DNA of 64,000 bases from Nitrosomonas sp. HPC101 (lineage in GTDB: Bacteria; Pseudomonadota; Gammaproteobacteria; Burkholderiales; Nitrosomonadaceae): NCBI RefSeq assembly GCF_009833125.1, contig NZ_QRCC01000010.1, positions 124,001-188,000 of the forward strand. Reading direction: 5' to 3'. Position numbers and translations under genes: made by a program. Within the stretch, counting starts at the first letter, position 1, and every line of letters begins with the position of its first letter. Below the pieces are notes generated by a model that was not told the origin of the DNA, searched no databases, and saw only the letters and a program-made list of their open reading frames with translations. This document shows positions 29,245 to 37,186 of the stretch, piece by piece.

Positions 29245-29580
29245 CTACATAGAAAAAATCCGTGCCGGCAGTGGTTTCTCCCAGTTCCGCCAGTTGCTTG
29301 TTTTTACGAATCTGCCATTGAGAAGGTTGTTGAAACGATCGGTTTTACTGGTGAGCCAGAAACCGTTATAGCTGCGGTCGATTTGTAAATCCGGGTGTAT
29401 GCTGTAGTTGTGTGCATGCTGGTAAAAGTTAGCGGGCACATCGCTTGCAATGAATTGCTGCTCGGCCTGTTGGTTTACCTGAAGGCGTGTCATTATTTTC
29501 TGTGCAGCTATGGATCCGAAATTGGTTGCTGTTGTCTGGTTGTTGCGGTTTTTTGGTGGCATTTCTTTTGTATGTGCCAT
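29245..29580 (-). pseudogene. Possible C-terminal relic of an alginate-export-type porin
   Basis: This 111-codon frame has the same direction as sbp and ends 54 bp before it. Its middle (SYNGFWLTSKTDRFNNLLNG) resembles the region near the end of alginate-export porins, including HRFYLANKHDYLYNAAG in the intact porin at 55582-57243. There is no signal peptide and the terminal beta-strand is missing, so it cannot be a complete porin. It may instead be an unrelated small frame. The similarity was judged by eye. Confidence 0.3.
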
Positions 29581-29851
29581 GTTTGTCAGTGACGGGAACG
29601 TGATCAGATAAAACCATACATACCCACGTACGCGGTTTCATTGATGCCTCTGTTATTGTCATTGATCTTGTTTATGGCTCCCGACGCTGTTCGAGCGTGG
29701 CAAAGATAGCAGCAATCTGTTATTTGTAAAAGTAATAAATAATGATTTTCTTATATGTATATAGTATATAAGATCTGTTTTGACCGTGCAGTGGTGTAGA
29801 GGGGAGGTATCAGAGATTCCCTAAGTAAAGGTTTTTGGAGTGTTTTTGAAA

Positions 29852-29878
29852 TTAGCACTCGTGAACCAAGAGTGCTAG
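29852..29878 (+). promoter_or_regulatory. CIRCE operator (HrcA binding site) upstream of rpoH
   Basis: TTAGCACTC at 29852-29860, nine bases, then GAGTGCTAG at 29870-29878 matches the CIRCE consensus TTAGCACTC-N9-GAGTGCTAA at 17 of 18 positions. CIRCE is the operator bound by the HrcA heat-shock repressor, usually before groESL or hrcA-dnaK. Here it lies 61 bp before the rpoH start, so sigma-32 itself would be under HrcA control. Confidence 0.9.
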
Positions 29879-29938
29879 GATATGTCTATTTGCTTTAAAT
29901 TATTCAGGGTGAATTTTGAAAATTCAATGGAGAAAATC

Positions 29939-30781
29939 ATGAATGAGGTGATGGCTTTACCGGTGATGGCAGGCGGTGATCTGGACAGCTATATTCATGC
30001 AGCCAACAGTTTTCCTGTTTTATCACGTGAAAAAGAAATCGCGCTGGCTAAACAAATGCAGGAAGATGGAAATATCAACGCGGCACACCAGCTGGTGCTT
30101 TCCCATTTACGCGTAGTGGTTACCGTTGCACGTGGTTATCTGGGATACGGGCTGCCACATGCTGATTTGATACAAGAAGGTAATATCGGCTTGATGAAGG
30201 CTGTCAGGCGGTTTGATCCGGAACGGGGTGTTCGCCTGATATCCTTTGCGATTCACTGGATCAAGGCGGAAATTCATGAATTCATCATGCGTAACTGGCG
30301 ACTGGTCAAGATTGCTACGACCAAACCGCAACGGAAGCTTTTCTTTAACCTGCGCAGCATGAAAAAAGGGTTGGATACGATGAATCAGGCTGAGGTTGAG
30401 ACCATGGCGGAGCAACTGGGTGTCAAGGTTGAAGAAGTTGTCGAGATGGAAACACGCTTCAGTGGCCGTGATATTTCACTTGAGCCGCCGACGGACAGTA
30501 ATGAAGATGATTTCAGCCCGATTGCCTGGTTGACGGATGGATCGGATCCTTCCAGAGAGCTGGAGCAGGAGCAATTGGAGCGGCAGGCACATGCAAAGCT
30601 GAAAAATTCTCTGGGTAGTCTGGATGAGCGCAGCCGCCGCATTATCGAGGCTCGCTGGTTGCGGGAAGACAAGGCTGCAACACTGCATGAACTGGCTGCA
30701 GAATTGGGTATTTCTGCCGAGCGGGTGCGCCAGATTGAAGCAAAGGCCATGAAGAAAATGCGGGCCGAGATTGCTATCTGA
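29939..30781 (+). CDS. rpoH: RNA polymerase heat-shock sigma factor RpoH (sigma-32)
   Basis: From the ATG at 29939, preceded by GGAG, the protein is 280 residues, the usual size. Region 2 contains ADLIQEGNIGLMKAVRRFDP and RLISFAIHWIKAEIHEFIMRNWRLVK; the RpoH box follows as TTKPQRKLFFNLR. Region 4 has AAELGISAERVRQIEAKAMKKMR. It directs transcription of heat-shock genes. A CIRCE operator lies just upstream at 29852-29878, which suggests layered HrcA and sigma-32 control. A 57-bp in-frame extension to 29882 is not supported by similarity. Confidence 0.96.
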   Translation: MNEVMALPVMAGGDLDSYIHAANSFPVLSREKEIALAKQMQEDGNINAAHQLVLSHLRVVVTVARGYLGYGLPHADLIQEGNIGLMKAVRRFDPERGVRLISFAIHWIKAEIHEFIMRNWRLVKIATTKPQRKLFFNLRSMKKGLDTMNQAEVETMAEQLGVKVEEVVEMETRFSGRDISLEPPTDSNEDDFSPIAWLTDGSDPSRELEQEQLERQAHAKLKNSLGSLDERSRRIIEARWLREDKAATLHELAAELGISAERVRQIEAKAMKKMRAEIAI

Positions 30782-30834
30782 TAAGCAATATGAGCATGCC
30801 TTGGACTGATGGGGACGTTACTTGTGGCCGTTAG

Positions 30835-30968
30835 GGAACCTCTGAAAAACGTCACAGTCAGTTCAAGGCAAGAATCGGTAAGAACGCGGAGTTTATACGT
30901 AATAAATGAGCATTTTGAGCCGACTTTTGACACAAAAATGACAACACAGATAGTTTTTTAAAGGTTCC
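30835..30968. mobile_element. 134-bp MITE with TTAG target duplication
   Basis: The element starts GGAACCTCTGAAAAAC and ends GTTTTTTAAAGGTTCC, giving imperfect terminal inverted repeats. TTAG is present immediately on both sides (30831-30834 and 30969-30972), as expected for a four-base target duplication. It contains no gene. The right-hand TTAG supplies the TAA stop of the glutamine amidotransferase gene, so the element sits exactly at the end of that gene and separates it from rpoH. Confidence 0.75.
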
Positions 30969-31679
30969 TTAGTGCTTCAATGCCTCAATCCATTTCTTAT
31001 ATGGGCGATCTGCGACTGATTGCAATGCAATAATGCGATTCTCCAGATTCGTCTGAATTGCTTCGCTACTGCTGACAGCGGGATTTTCCCGGTTATGTAA
31101 CAAGGTGTCAGCATTGGCTTCACACCATGCTTTGACCATGTCGGCTGTCATTTCAATGTGACACTGCATGCCCAGATGCATACCCAGCGCAAAAGCCTGG
31201 TTGGGGCAATAGGGGCTGGATAGCAGCCGCACGGCATTTGCCGGTATGCTGAAGGTCTCACCGTGCCAGTGAAAAGCATCAAATGCCGTAAGATCACTGC
31301 CGAACCAGTCACGTGCGACGGGTGTATCTTCTACGCGTACCCGCCCCCAGCCAATTTCCTTAACCGGATTACTTGTTACGATGCCTCCCAGGGCCGTTGA
31401 TAAAAACTGCCCACCCAGACAATGGCCCAGTACTGGGATGTCGCTAGCGATCGTTTGCCTGATGAGCGACAGTACCGGGCCAGTCCAGGGTAAATCGTCA
31501 TGTACACTCATCGGCCCACCCATCAGTACCAGGCCACTGTATTTGTCCGGGTTTTCCGGAAGAGGCACGCCTTTATCCAGGCAGAGGAGCTGCCAGGGGA
31601 TGTGATGGCGATCAAGAAATGTGGCAAAATAGCCGGGCCCTTCAATCGGGAAAAATCTGAGAATTGCGACGGGCTTCAT
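30969..31679 (-). CDS. Class I glutamine amidotransferase-like protein
   Basis: The 236-residue protein has a class I amidotransferase fold: LVLMGGPMSVHDDLPW, the nucleophile cysteine in LGHCLGGQFLS, and the histidine and glutamate of the triad in QCHIEMTADM. It lacks a synthetase domain and resembles stand-alone GMP synthase-like amidotransferases, whose acceptor substrates are mostly unknown. It converges with rpoH. Its stop codon lies in the target duplication of the adjacent MITE; the coding sequence itself seems complete. Confidence 0.85.
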   Translation of the reverse strand: MKPVAILRFFPIEGPGYFATFLDRHHIPWQLLCLDKGVPLPENPDKYSGLVLMGGPMSVHDDLPWTGPVLSLIRQTIASDIPVLGHCLGGQFLSTALGGIVTSNPVKEIGWGRVRVEDTPVARDWFGSDLTAFDAFHWHGETFSIPANAVRLLSSPYCPNQAFALGMHLGMQCHIEMTADMVKAWCEANADTLLHNRENPAVSSSEAIQTNLENRIIALQSVADRPYKKWIEALKH

Positions 31680-31937
31680 TAATAATATCCTTTCTGGAGT
31701 AAATGAACGGATTTCACTGTTCCCTTTCGGGTATTCTGTTTTGTTCAGTAACGTACGAATTGTACGGTTTCCCAGGTTTTTGCGGGTAGAAGCCTGTATT
31801 ACAATTATTCTGCGATGGTCGTTTCCTGTTTTTGTGTATAGGAAGTTTGTACTGTCTGATGATGAGGTTTCCAGGTTGTCCTCCGAGAATGTCGGGGCAA
31901 TCCGGTTTTTATTTCCCCTGCTTTAATATCAAGAGTG

Positions 31938-33326
31938 ATGGCTTTTAAAAACCATGATTTTAGTGATCTGGTTCGATTGGAGCAGCTGCGACATATTGAA
32001 ACCGGTCAGGCACAGACGCTTTCCTATGCCGGTGTTGCAAATATGGAATCGTATCCTGTGGTTGGTTTCAGTTACGCGGCTTTTCTGGAAAGACTGCTGA
32101 ACCGTGCTCATCATCTGATACATGACAATCACCTGGACGATATTCTCCAGCAGCCGGAGAAACTGTTTGTGCGCGCTGGCAGAGTCGTTCTGCTGCTGGC
32201 GGCAATTCTCGGTGGACTGGCTGCGATCAATGCAACAGGCGATTCTTCGACATTGAATATCTATTGGCTGCTGGTGGTGTTGCTTGGATTCAATTTTTTC
32301 TCGATGCTGCTGTGGGGCGCGGGGATCACACTGGGGATTCAGGGGTTAAGTTCGGGTGTAGCTGCGCAACTGGCGAGCTGGTTGCCTTTCCAGCTCAAGA
32401 AACGGGAAAAGGATTCCATTGGCACGCTTGCTGCGCGCGCCTGGTGGGAAACCTGTCTGTTTGGCAAGGTGGGTAAATGGCGGATCAGTATGCTGACCCA
32501 CCAATTCTGGCTGGTTTATCTGTTTGCAGGGATGGGAACCCTGATTCTGCTGATGCTGGCAAAACAGTACGATTTTGTTTGGGGAACGACATTGTTGCCG
32601 GAAAACAGCCTGCCTGAACTGACCCGGATCCTGGCTGCTCCCATGCAATGGATCGGTCTGGTCGCTCCTGATAGCCAGCAGATCGCAGCCAGTCGAATCG
32701 GAGCAGGTGTACAGGACGCTTCGATCAGAAATGCCTGGGCAGAATTTCTGGTGGGTGTGCTGGTTGTCTATGGAATGTTGCCCCGGTTGGTCCTGATGCT
32801 GCTTGCTTTCTTCATGCTGAAGTTGTCCGAGTATCGCTACAAACTGGATTTATATCTGCCTTACTATGTCACGTTGCGGCAGAGTTTGATTGCAAATGAA
32901 TTTGTCGCGAGCGTGATCGATCAGGATCCGGGAATTACAAAGGAGCAGCCGGTACCGATTGCTCGTGAGGGGCGCCGGCATTTACCTGAGAAAGCATTGG
33001 TGATCGGTATCGAATTGGACAATCACGTTATCTGGCCGGAAGGGATGGTTTGTCAGGGCAATGTGACTGATCAGGAAACGTTCGTGCGGACAGTGGAAAT
33101 GATCAAAAAATCCAGACATTCCCTGCTCATTGGTGTGGCGGCACATCGGTTGCCTGATCGCGGAGTGCAACGCATCATAAAAAAACTGGCTGCATTGGTA
33201 TCTGGTGAAATCTGGCTGATTTTGCTGCAAAACAATGCCGCCATTCCAATTACGGAATCCCGCAAACAGGCCTGGTTCCGACTGGCACAAGCCAGTGCGA
33301 TTCCGGCTGAACATGTTCTTTCCTGA
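31938..33326 (+). CDS. DUF2868 family membrane protein
   Basis: A 462-residue protein with four or five hydrophobic segments, for example VVLLLAAILGGLAAINATG, IYWLLVVLLGFNFFSMLLWG and FWLVYLFAGMGTLILLML. The pattern WETCLFGKVGKWRISMLTHQFWL is characteristic of DUF2868. No enzymatic motif is visible. Its stop overlaps the start of a DUF3482 GTPase by one base (TGATG), and this gene pair is found together in many proteobacteria. The two probably act in one membrane-associated complex of unknown purpose. The ATG at 31938 was preferred to the GTG at 31935. Confidence 0.85.
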   Translation: MAFKNHDFSDLVRLEQLRHIETGQAQTLSYAGVANMESYPVVGFSYAAFLERLLNRAHHLIHDNHLDDILQQPEKLFVRAGRVVLLLAAILGGLAAINATGDSSTLNIYWLLVVLLGFNFFSMLLWGAGITLGIQGLSSGVAAQLASWLPFQLKKREKDSIGTLAARAWWETCLFGKVGKWRISMLTHQFWLVYLFAGMGTLILLMLAKQYDFVWGTTLLPENSLPELTRILAAPMQWIGLVAPDSQQIAASRIGAGVQDASIRNAWAEFLVGVLVVYGMLPRLVLMLLAFFMLKLSEYRYKLDLYLPYYVTLRQSLIANEFVASVIDQDPGITKEQPVPIAREGRRHLPEKALVIGIELDNHVIWPEGMVCQGNVTDQETFVRTVEMIKKSRHSLLIGVAAHRLPDRGVQRIIKKLAALVSGEIWLILLQNNAAIPITESRKQAWFRLAQASAIPAEHVLS

Positions 33327-34756
33327 TGATGGTCAGTTTTGATATGAAAACAGGCGGGGTGACTGGGGAACAGGGGAGGGCACTGCTGGAGATTGCCGTT
33401 GTCGGCCATACCAATACAGGAAAAACTTCACTGATCCGTACCTTGCTGCGCAGCACCCGTTTTGGTCAGGTGGATGACGCGGCAGGGACGACCCGTCATG
33501 TCGAGCGGGCGACTATCTTCGCCGGTGATGAAGCGGTACTCAATCTGCATGATACGCCCGGGATTGAAGATGTATATGCGCTGCAGGATGCGCTGCAGGC
33601 AATTGCTTCCAGGAATAAACGTTTGGCCCCCAATGAGCAGCTGGAGAAGTTTGTGACTGCTACCGCCCTTAATGACCCATTGGAACAGGAAGCCAAGGTA
33701 ATTCGACAGGTATTGCGCAGTGATGTCCTGTTGTATGTGATCGATGTGCGTGAACCGGTACTGGAAAAATATCTCATTGAAATCGGAATACTTGGCAAGG
33801 CAATAAAGCCCATCATTCCGATATTCAATTTTACCGCCGCGCACCGGGCCGAGCTTGATTTATGGAGAAGGAAGCTGGCAGCATTCAATATTTATGCCTC
33901 ACTTGAGCTGGATACCGTCGCATTTGCCTTTGAAGCAGAAAAGCGTCTGTACCAGAAGATACAAAGCCTGCTGGAGGTGCATTACACACGTTTGCAACGC
34001 CTGATCGATCATCGTGCAAGAATATGGAGCCAGCTTTGTATCTCTGCCGCCCGGCGGATTGCTGGTTTGATCATTACCACGGCGTGTTATCGAGAGCCCG
34101 CAGCAGATGATCAGAATGTAACTGATACCTCTTCGGCGGCAATAAGGCTGCAGGACTTTGTGCGTCAGGCAGAGCAGAATTGCCTGGTCGACCTGCTGAA
34201 GATGTTTAACTTCACAGACAGGGATGTCGCCCTGCAAAAAATACCAGTACAAAATGGATACTGGCAGCTTGATCTGTTTGCTCCCGGTATATTGAAGGCG
34301 TATGGCCTGGATGTAGGCAGCGCTGCGCTTAAAGGCGCTGCTGCCGGCGCCGGAATTGATCTGATGACCGGGGGATTGAGCCTTGGAGCCGCCAGTATAC
34401 TAGGCGCAATTGCGGGCACCGGCTGGTCTACATTCAGGCGGTATGGCAAGGAAATTCAGGCAAAGTTCCAGGGAGTCCGGTGGTTATGTGCAGACGATAA
34501 TACGCTACAGCTGCTGTATCTGCGCCAGCATCAGTTGCTGGACAAGCTCATGAACCGGGGCCATGCCGCCTGTCATGTTGATCAGGTGGGTCAGCCGTCG
34601 GAACGGGGTGATTTGCCTGAGGGATGGCGTGGAATTATTGATATTCTCAGGCAGAATCCTGCCTGGAATGCATCATCGGGCCTCCACGGCCATGATGACC
34701 AATACCGCTTGATTGAAAAAAGTCTGGTGGATGCGTTATTGAATTTAAAGTCATGA
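33326..34756 (+). CDS. GTPase of the DUF3482 family
   Basis: The 476-residue protein has an Era/TrmE-like G domain: G1 VVGHTNTGKTSL, G2/G3 DAAGTTRHVE and LHDTPGIEDVY, and a G4-like stretch further on that is weak (PIIPIFNFTAAH). The C-terminal half is the DUF3482 region, with a small hydrophobic glycine/alanine-rich segment (ALKGAAAGAGIDLMTGG and following) that may insert into a membrane. It is translationally coupled to the DUF2868 gene. Its TGA overlaps the stop of the convergent Wzz-like gene in the six-base palindrome TCATGA. Confidence 0.87.
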   Translation: MMVSFDMKTGGVTGEQGRALLEIAVVGHTNTGKTSLIRTLLRSTRFGQVDDAAGTTRHVERATIFAGDEAVLNLHDTPGIEDVYALQDALQAIASRNKRLAPNEQLEKFVTATALNDPLEQEAKVIRQVLRSDVLLYVIDVREPVLEKYLIEIGILGKAIKPIIPIFNFTAAHRAELDLWRRKLAAFNIYASLELDTVAFAFEAEKRLYQKIQSLLEVHYTRLQRLIDHRARIWSQLCISAARRIAGLIITTACYREPAADDQNVTDTSSAAIRLQDFVRQAEQNCLVDLLKMFNFTDRDVALQKIPVQNGYWQLDLFAPGILKAYGLDVGSAALKGAAAGAGIDLMTGGLSLGAASILGAIAGTGWSTFRRYGKEIQAKFQGVRWLCADDNTLQLLYLRQHQLLDKLMNRGHAACHVDQVGQPSERGDLPEGWRGIIDILRQNPAWNASSGLHGHDDQYRLIEKSLVDALLNLKS

Positions 34757-36736
34757 ATCCTGTTGTTCAACAGGATAAAACAGATTTATTGCTTCGATCG
34801 GACGCTTGGTTCCTGGGGGGGCGTAAGCGCCATATTCTGACAATTCTGTCGGTGAGATATAGCCTACAACGGATTCAAGATCGGCCAGCCGCATTCCCTG
34901 TTTGACCAGATAAAGAATATAGGTCTGCCGCAGTGCTTCAGCAGAAATCTGACGAGTTGCCAGCAGATCGGCATCAATTTGCAGGCAGGTCAGCAAGGCC
35001 TCCAGATCTTCCTGATTCAACCGATTCCCGGCGGGATCGATCAGGCAATAGCCGTGTTTACTGTAGAGTGTGGCCAGGACAGGATGCAGCGGGATTGTTC
35101 TGGCAGCTATATTTCTGATCGTGAGCGAGTTGTTTTCAAGATCGACATCGTTATTTTGCAGGTTTGCAATCTCGTCAGGTGTCAGGCCACTCAGCAAAAA
35201 GATAAGTAGCTGCTTTTCCTTGGTATTTGCCGCATGAAACAGCCCGGCAATTTGCCGAGGAGTGAATTCGACTATTGCGGCGTGTTCCAATGCCTGTACA
35301 GGTTCCTGAAGCAGACTTGCGGAGGTTGATGGTGGCGGCATCATGTCAAGAGCATCGCGGGGCAGGTTATTCCCGTTATGCAGATGGATGTCAGACAGGT
35401 GAATGGCCAGTTTTTCCTGTTCCTTGTGCATCAGGAATTCAAAAATCCAGATCGCAGCCAGACCCAGCAGCAACGATGCCAGCGTCGCGATCATGGCGTT
35501 CCATAAATAATCCGGCCTGATCGGATGATGAGGTAGGAAAGCACGCTCAATGACATCGACATAAGGGTATTTCCCAGTGTGCTGTGCTTCAAGCTGCGCC
35601 AGTCTTGATTGTGAATTCCGGTAGAGCAGCTCCAGTTCTTCCAGATCAGATTTCAAGGCGTCATGTTCGACGAAACGGGCAGTGAACTCGGCTGCTTTTT
35701 GTCGATGCTGATCCAGCTGTTCTTGTATTGAGCGCGTGGCTTGCAGAGCAGCAGCATAGTTCTGCTCGGCTTCACTGATGACGACAGATTGTCCTTTATG
35801 GCGGATATGCTGAATTTCAGCGTCCAGTGCCCGCAGTTTTTCTGGAATTACCTTGAGATCGGGAGATAAAGCCATGTACTCACGCGTGTATTGCCGATCC
35901 AGCTCCTCCAGTTGCTCCCGTAATTCCTGGGCACGTTTTTCGAGCGTGCTCAGGGTACGGGTATCTTCGGTGGGTACGACAACCTGCCCGCGCTCGATCG
36001 ATTTCCTGATAGTGTCGAGCCGCGCCTTTGCTTTGACTTCTTCTTCACTGGCTTTATTCAGTGAATCGGTCAAGCCTTTGAGGCGCGCCAGTGCTTCATT
36101 ATCCTTGCGTTCGGTTGTAACAATTTTGTTATGTTTTCTGAATTGCTCAAGCTCAAGCCTTTTTTGTTCGATGTTCGTGGTCAGCGTGGCCAGTTCTTCC
36201 TGCATCATTTGTATGGTTGACCCTTTAGATCGGGCCACTTCTTCCGTCCGTGCATCCAGGTAGACATCAATCCAGGTGTTGACCAGCAGAGGGAGCAAAG
36301 CGGGATCGTCTCCTTCAGCCACCATTTCGACCAGATTGGTATCGGTTATCGGTCGAACATCCAGCATATCGCGAATGGCTGCAGGTGTCAGATCAATACC
36401 TGCTTCAGTGTCATTGCCCGCACGCAGACGGTTTGCCGTTTCAGTCAGGAGTTCCGGACCGAGGAGAACCTGTTTTTGGATGGTAACATGCTGAATATCC
36501 GCTTCCCTGCTCGCCTGATCAATGGCTGTTTTGGCAACTGTCAGCAAAGTGGCGTAACTCTGATAAATTGCTGGCTGCAAAAAAATGGTACCCAGCGAGA
36601 GCAACAGACAGGATAGAAAAACCGTAGTAAATATGGTCATCCTGGTGGGTCTGAGCCGGGCAAGGCGGTCTATAAAGGAGTGAGCCTCTGTTTCGATAGA
36701 CATGGTGTTTTCCAGTTGAGGACGCTCTTGTCTCAT
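34751..36736 (-). CDS. Wzz/GumC-type chain-length protein fused to a tyrosine-recombinase-like domain
   Basis: The protein has about 661 residues. Helix 1 (about 33-54) and helix 2 (about 409-432) flank a long periplasmic part rich in coiled coil (about 170-385), with PHHPIRPDYL before helix 2; this is the Wzz/GumC polysaccharide co-polymerase layout. No Walker-type tyrosine kinase follows. Instead residues about 488-640 resemble a phage integrase catalytic domain: FTPRQIAGLF, LLSGLTPDEIANLQNNDVDL, ARTIPLHPVL and ISAEALRQTYILYLVKQG, then ADLESVVGYI. The first catalytic arginine is a threonine and the H-x-x-R histidine is changed, so recombination is unlikely. GGAAGG precedes the ATG at 36736; one at 36703 is also possible. 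Confidence 0.8.
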   Translation of the reverse strand: MRQERPQLENTMSIETEAHSFIDRLARLRPTRMTIFTTVFLSCLLLSLGTIFLQPAIYQSYATLLTVAKTAIDQASREADIQHVTIQKQVLLGPELLTETANRLRAGNDTEAGIDLTPAAIRDMLDVRPITDTNLVEMVAEGDDPALLPLLVNTWIDVYLDARTEEVARSKGSTIQMMQEELATLTTNIEQKRLELEQFRKHNKIVTTERKDNEALARLKGLTDSLNKASEEEVKAKARLDTIRKSIERGQVVVPTEDTRTLSTLEKRAQELREQLEELDRQYTREYMALSPDLKVIPEKLRALDAEIQHIRHKGQSVVISEAEQNYAAALQATRSIQEQLDQHRQKAAEFTARFVEHDALKSDLEELELLYRNSQSRLAQLEAQHTGKYPYVDVIERAFLPHHPIRPDYLWNAMIATLASLLLGLAAIWIFEFLMHKEQEKLAIHLSDIHLHNGNNLPRDALDMMPPPSTSASLLQEPVQALEHAAIVEFTPRQIAGLFHAANTKEKQLLIFLLSGLTPDEIANLQNNDVDLENNSLTIRNIAARTIPLHPVLATLYSKHGYCLIDPAGNRLNQEDLEALLTCLQIDADLLATRQISAEALRQTYILYLVKQGMRLADLESVVGYISPTELSEYGAYAPPGTKRPIEAINLFYPVEQQDS

Positions 36737-36910
36737 TGTGCCTTCCGATAGTGACAATCAGATTCGGGGAAGAGCTGGTTGAAGGTATTGCTTTTCAAGC
36801 ATGATCTCCGGTCTGTTTCCTGGTTCGCTTTAAACGAAATGCTAAGCATGAATGCAAGCAGCTTGCAGTTTAATGCTGATAGCCGGCTGACGTCCAATGT
36901 TTAGAAATCT

Positions 36911-37168
36911 CTGATTAAATCCTGCATGACCACACGCTGTGTTTTGCGGATGGAATGCAAGACGAGCGGGGTAGTGAACGGTTGATTCCCTTCACGACGA
37001 GCTCAACGTCGCAGTTTATCTGCAAAACCAGTGCCCCAAAGGGTTACGGAAAAATCATGCGCTCGCTATGTCGCATTCCCTGGCATCGTAGAATAGCTAC
37101 GACCTTCGTCGCACTTCTTGCGATCATCATGATTTTCCTGCAATGTGGTTCATGGAGAATTTAATCAG
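36911..37168. mobile_element. Palindromic MITE-like element between wzz-like gene and ppc
   Basis: CTGATTAAATCCTGCATGAC at the left and its near-complement at 37144-37168 (CTGATTAAATTCTCCATGAA on the other strand) form terminal inverted repeats of about 24 bases. Inside, GGAAAAATCATG (37048-37059) and CATGATTTTCC (37128-37138) form a second inverted pair, and CGTAG/CTACG a third. A 69-codon frame inside is not gene-like. The 36737-36910 stretch beside it shows no gene and would hold the promoter of the leftward Wzz-like gene. Confidence 0.6.
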
Positions 37169-37186
37169 TGGAGCTTCGAGTAAAGA

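Noticed and set aside
29750-29772. AT-rich inverted repeat CTTATAT/ATATAAG before rpoH as an operator
   Set aside because: Such AT-rich palindromes occur easily by chance; the CIRCE element nearby is a far stronger signal.
34751-35300. Integrase-like sequence taken as a sign of a mobile element or integron
   Set aside because: It is in frame with the Wzz-like protein and lacks key catalytic residues, and no attachment site or cargo is visible.
36955-37164. 69-codon frame with a hydrophobic end between the Wzz-like gene and ppc
   Set aside because: It lies wholly inside the palindromic repeat element and has no ribosome site or recognisable family.
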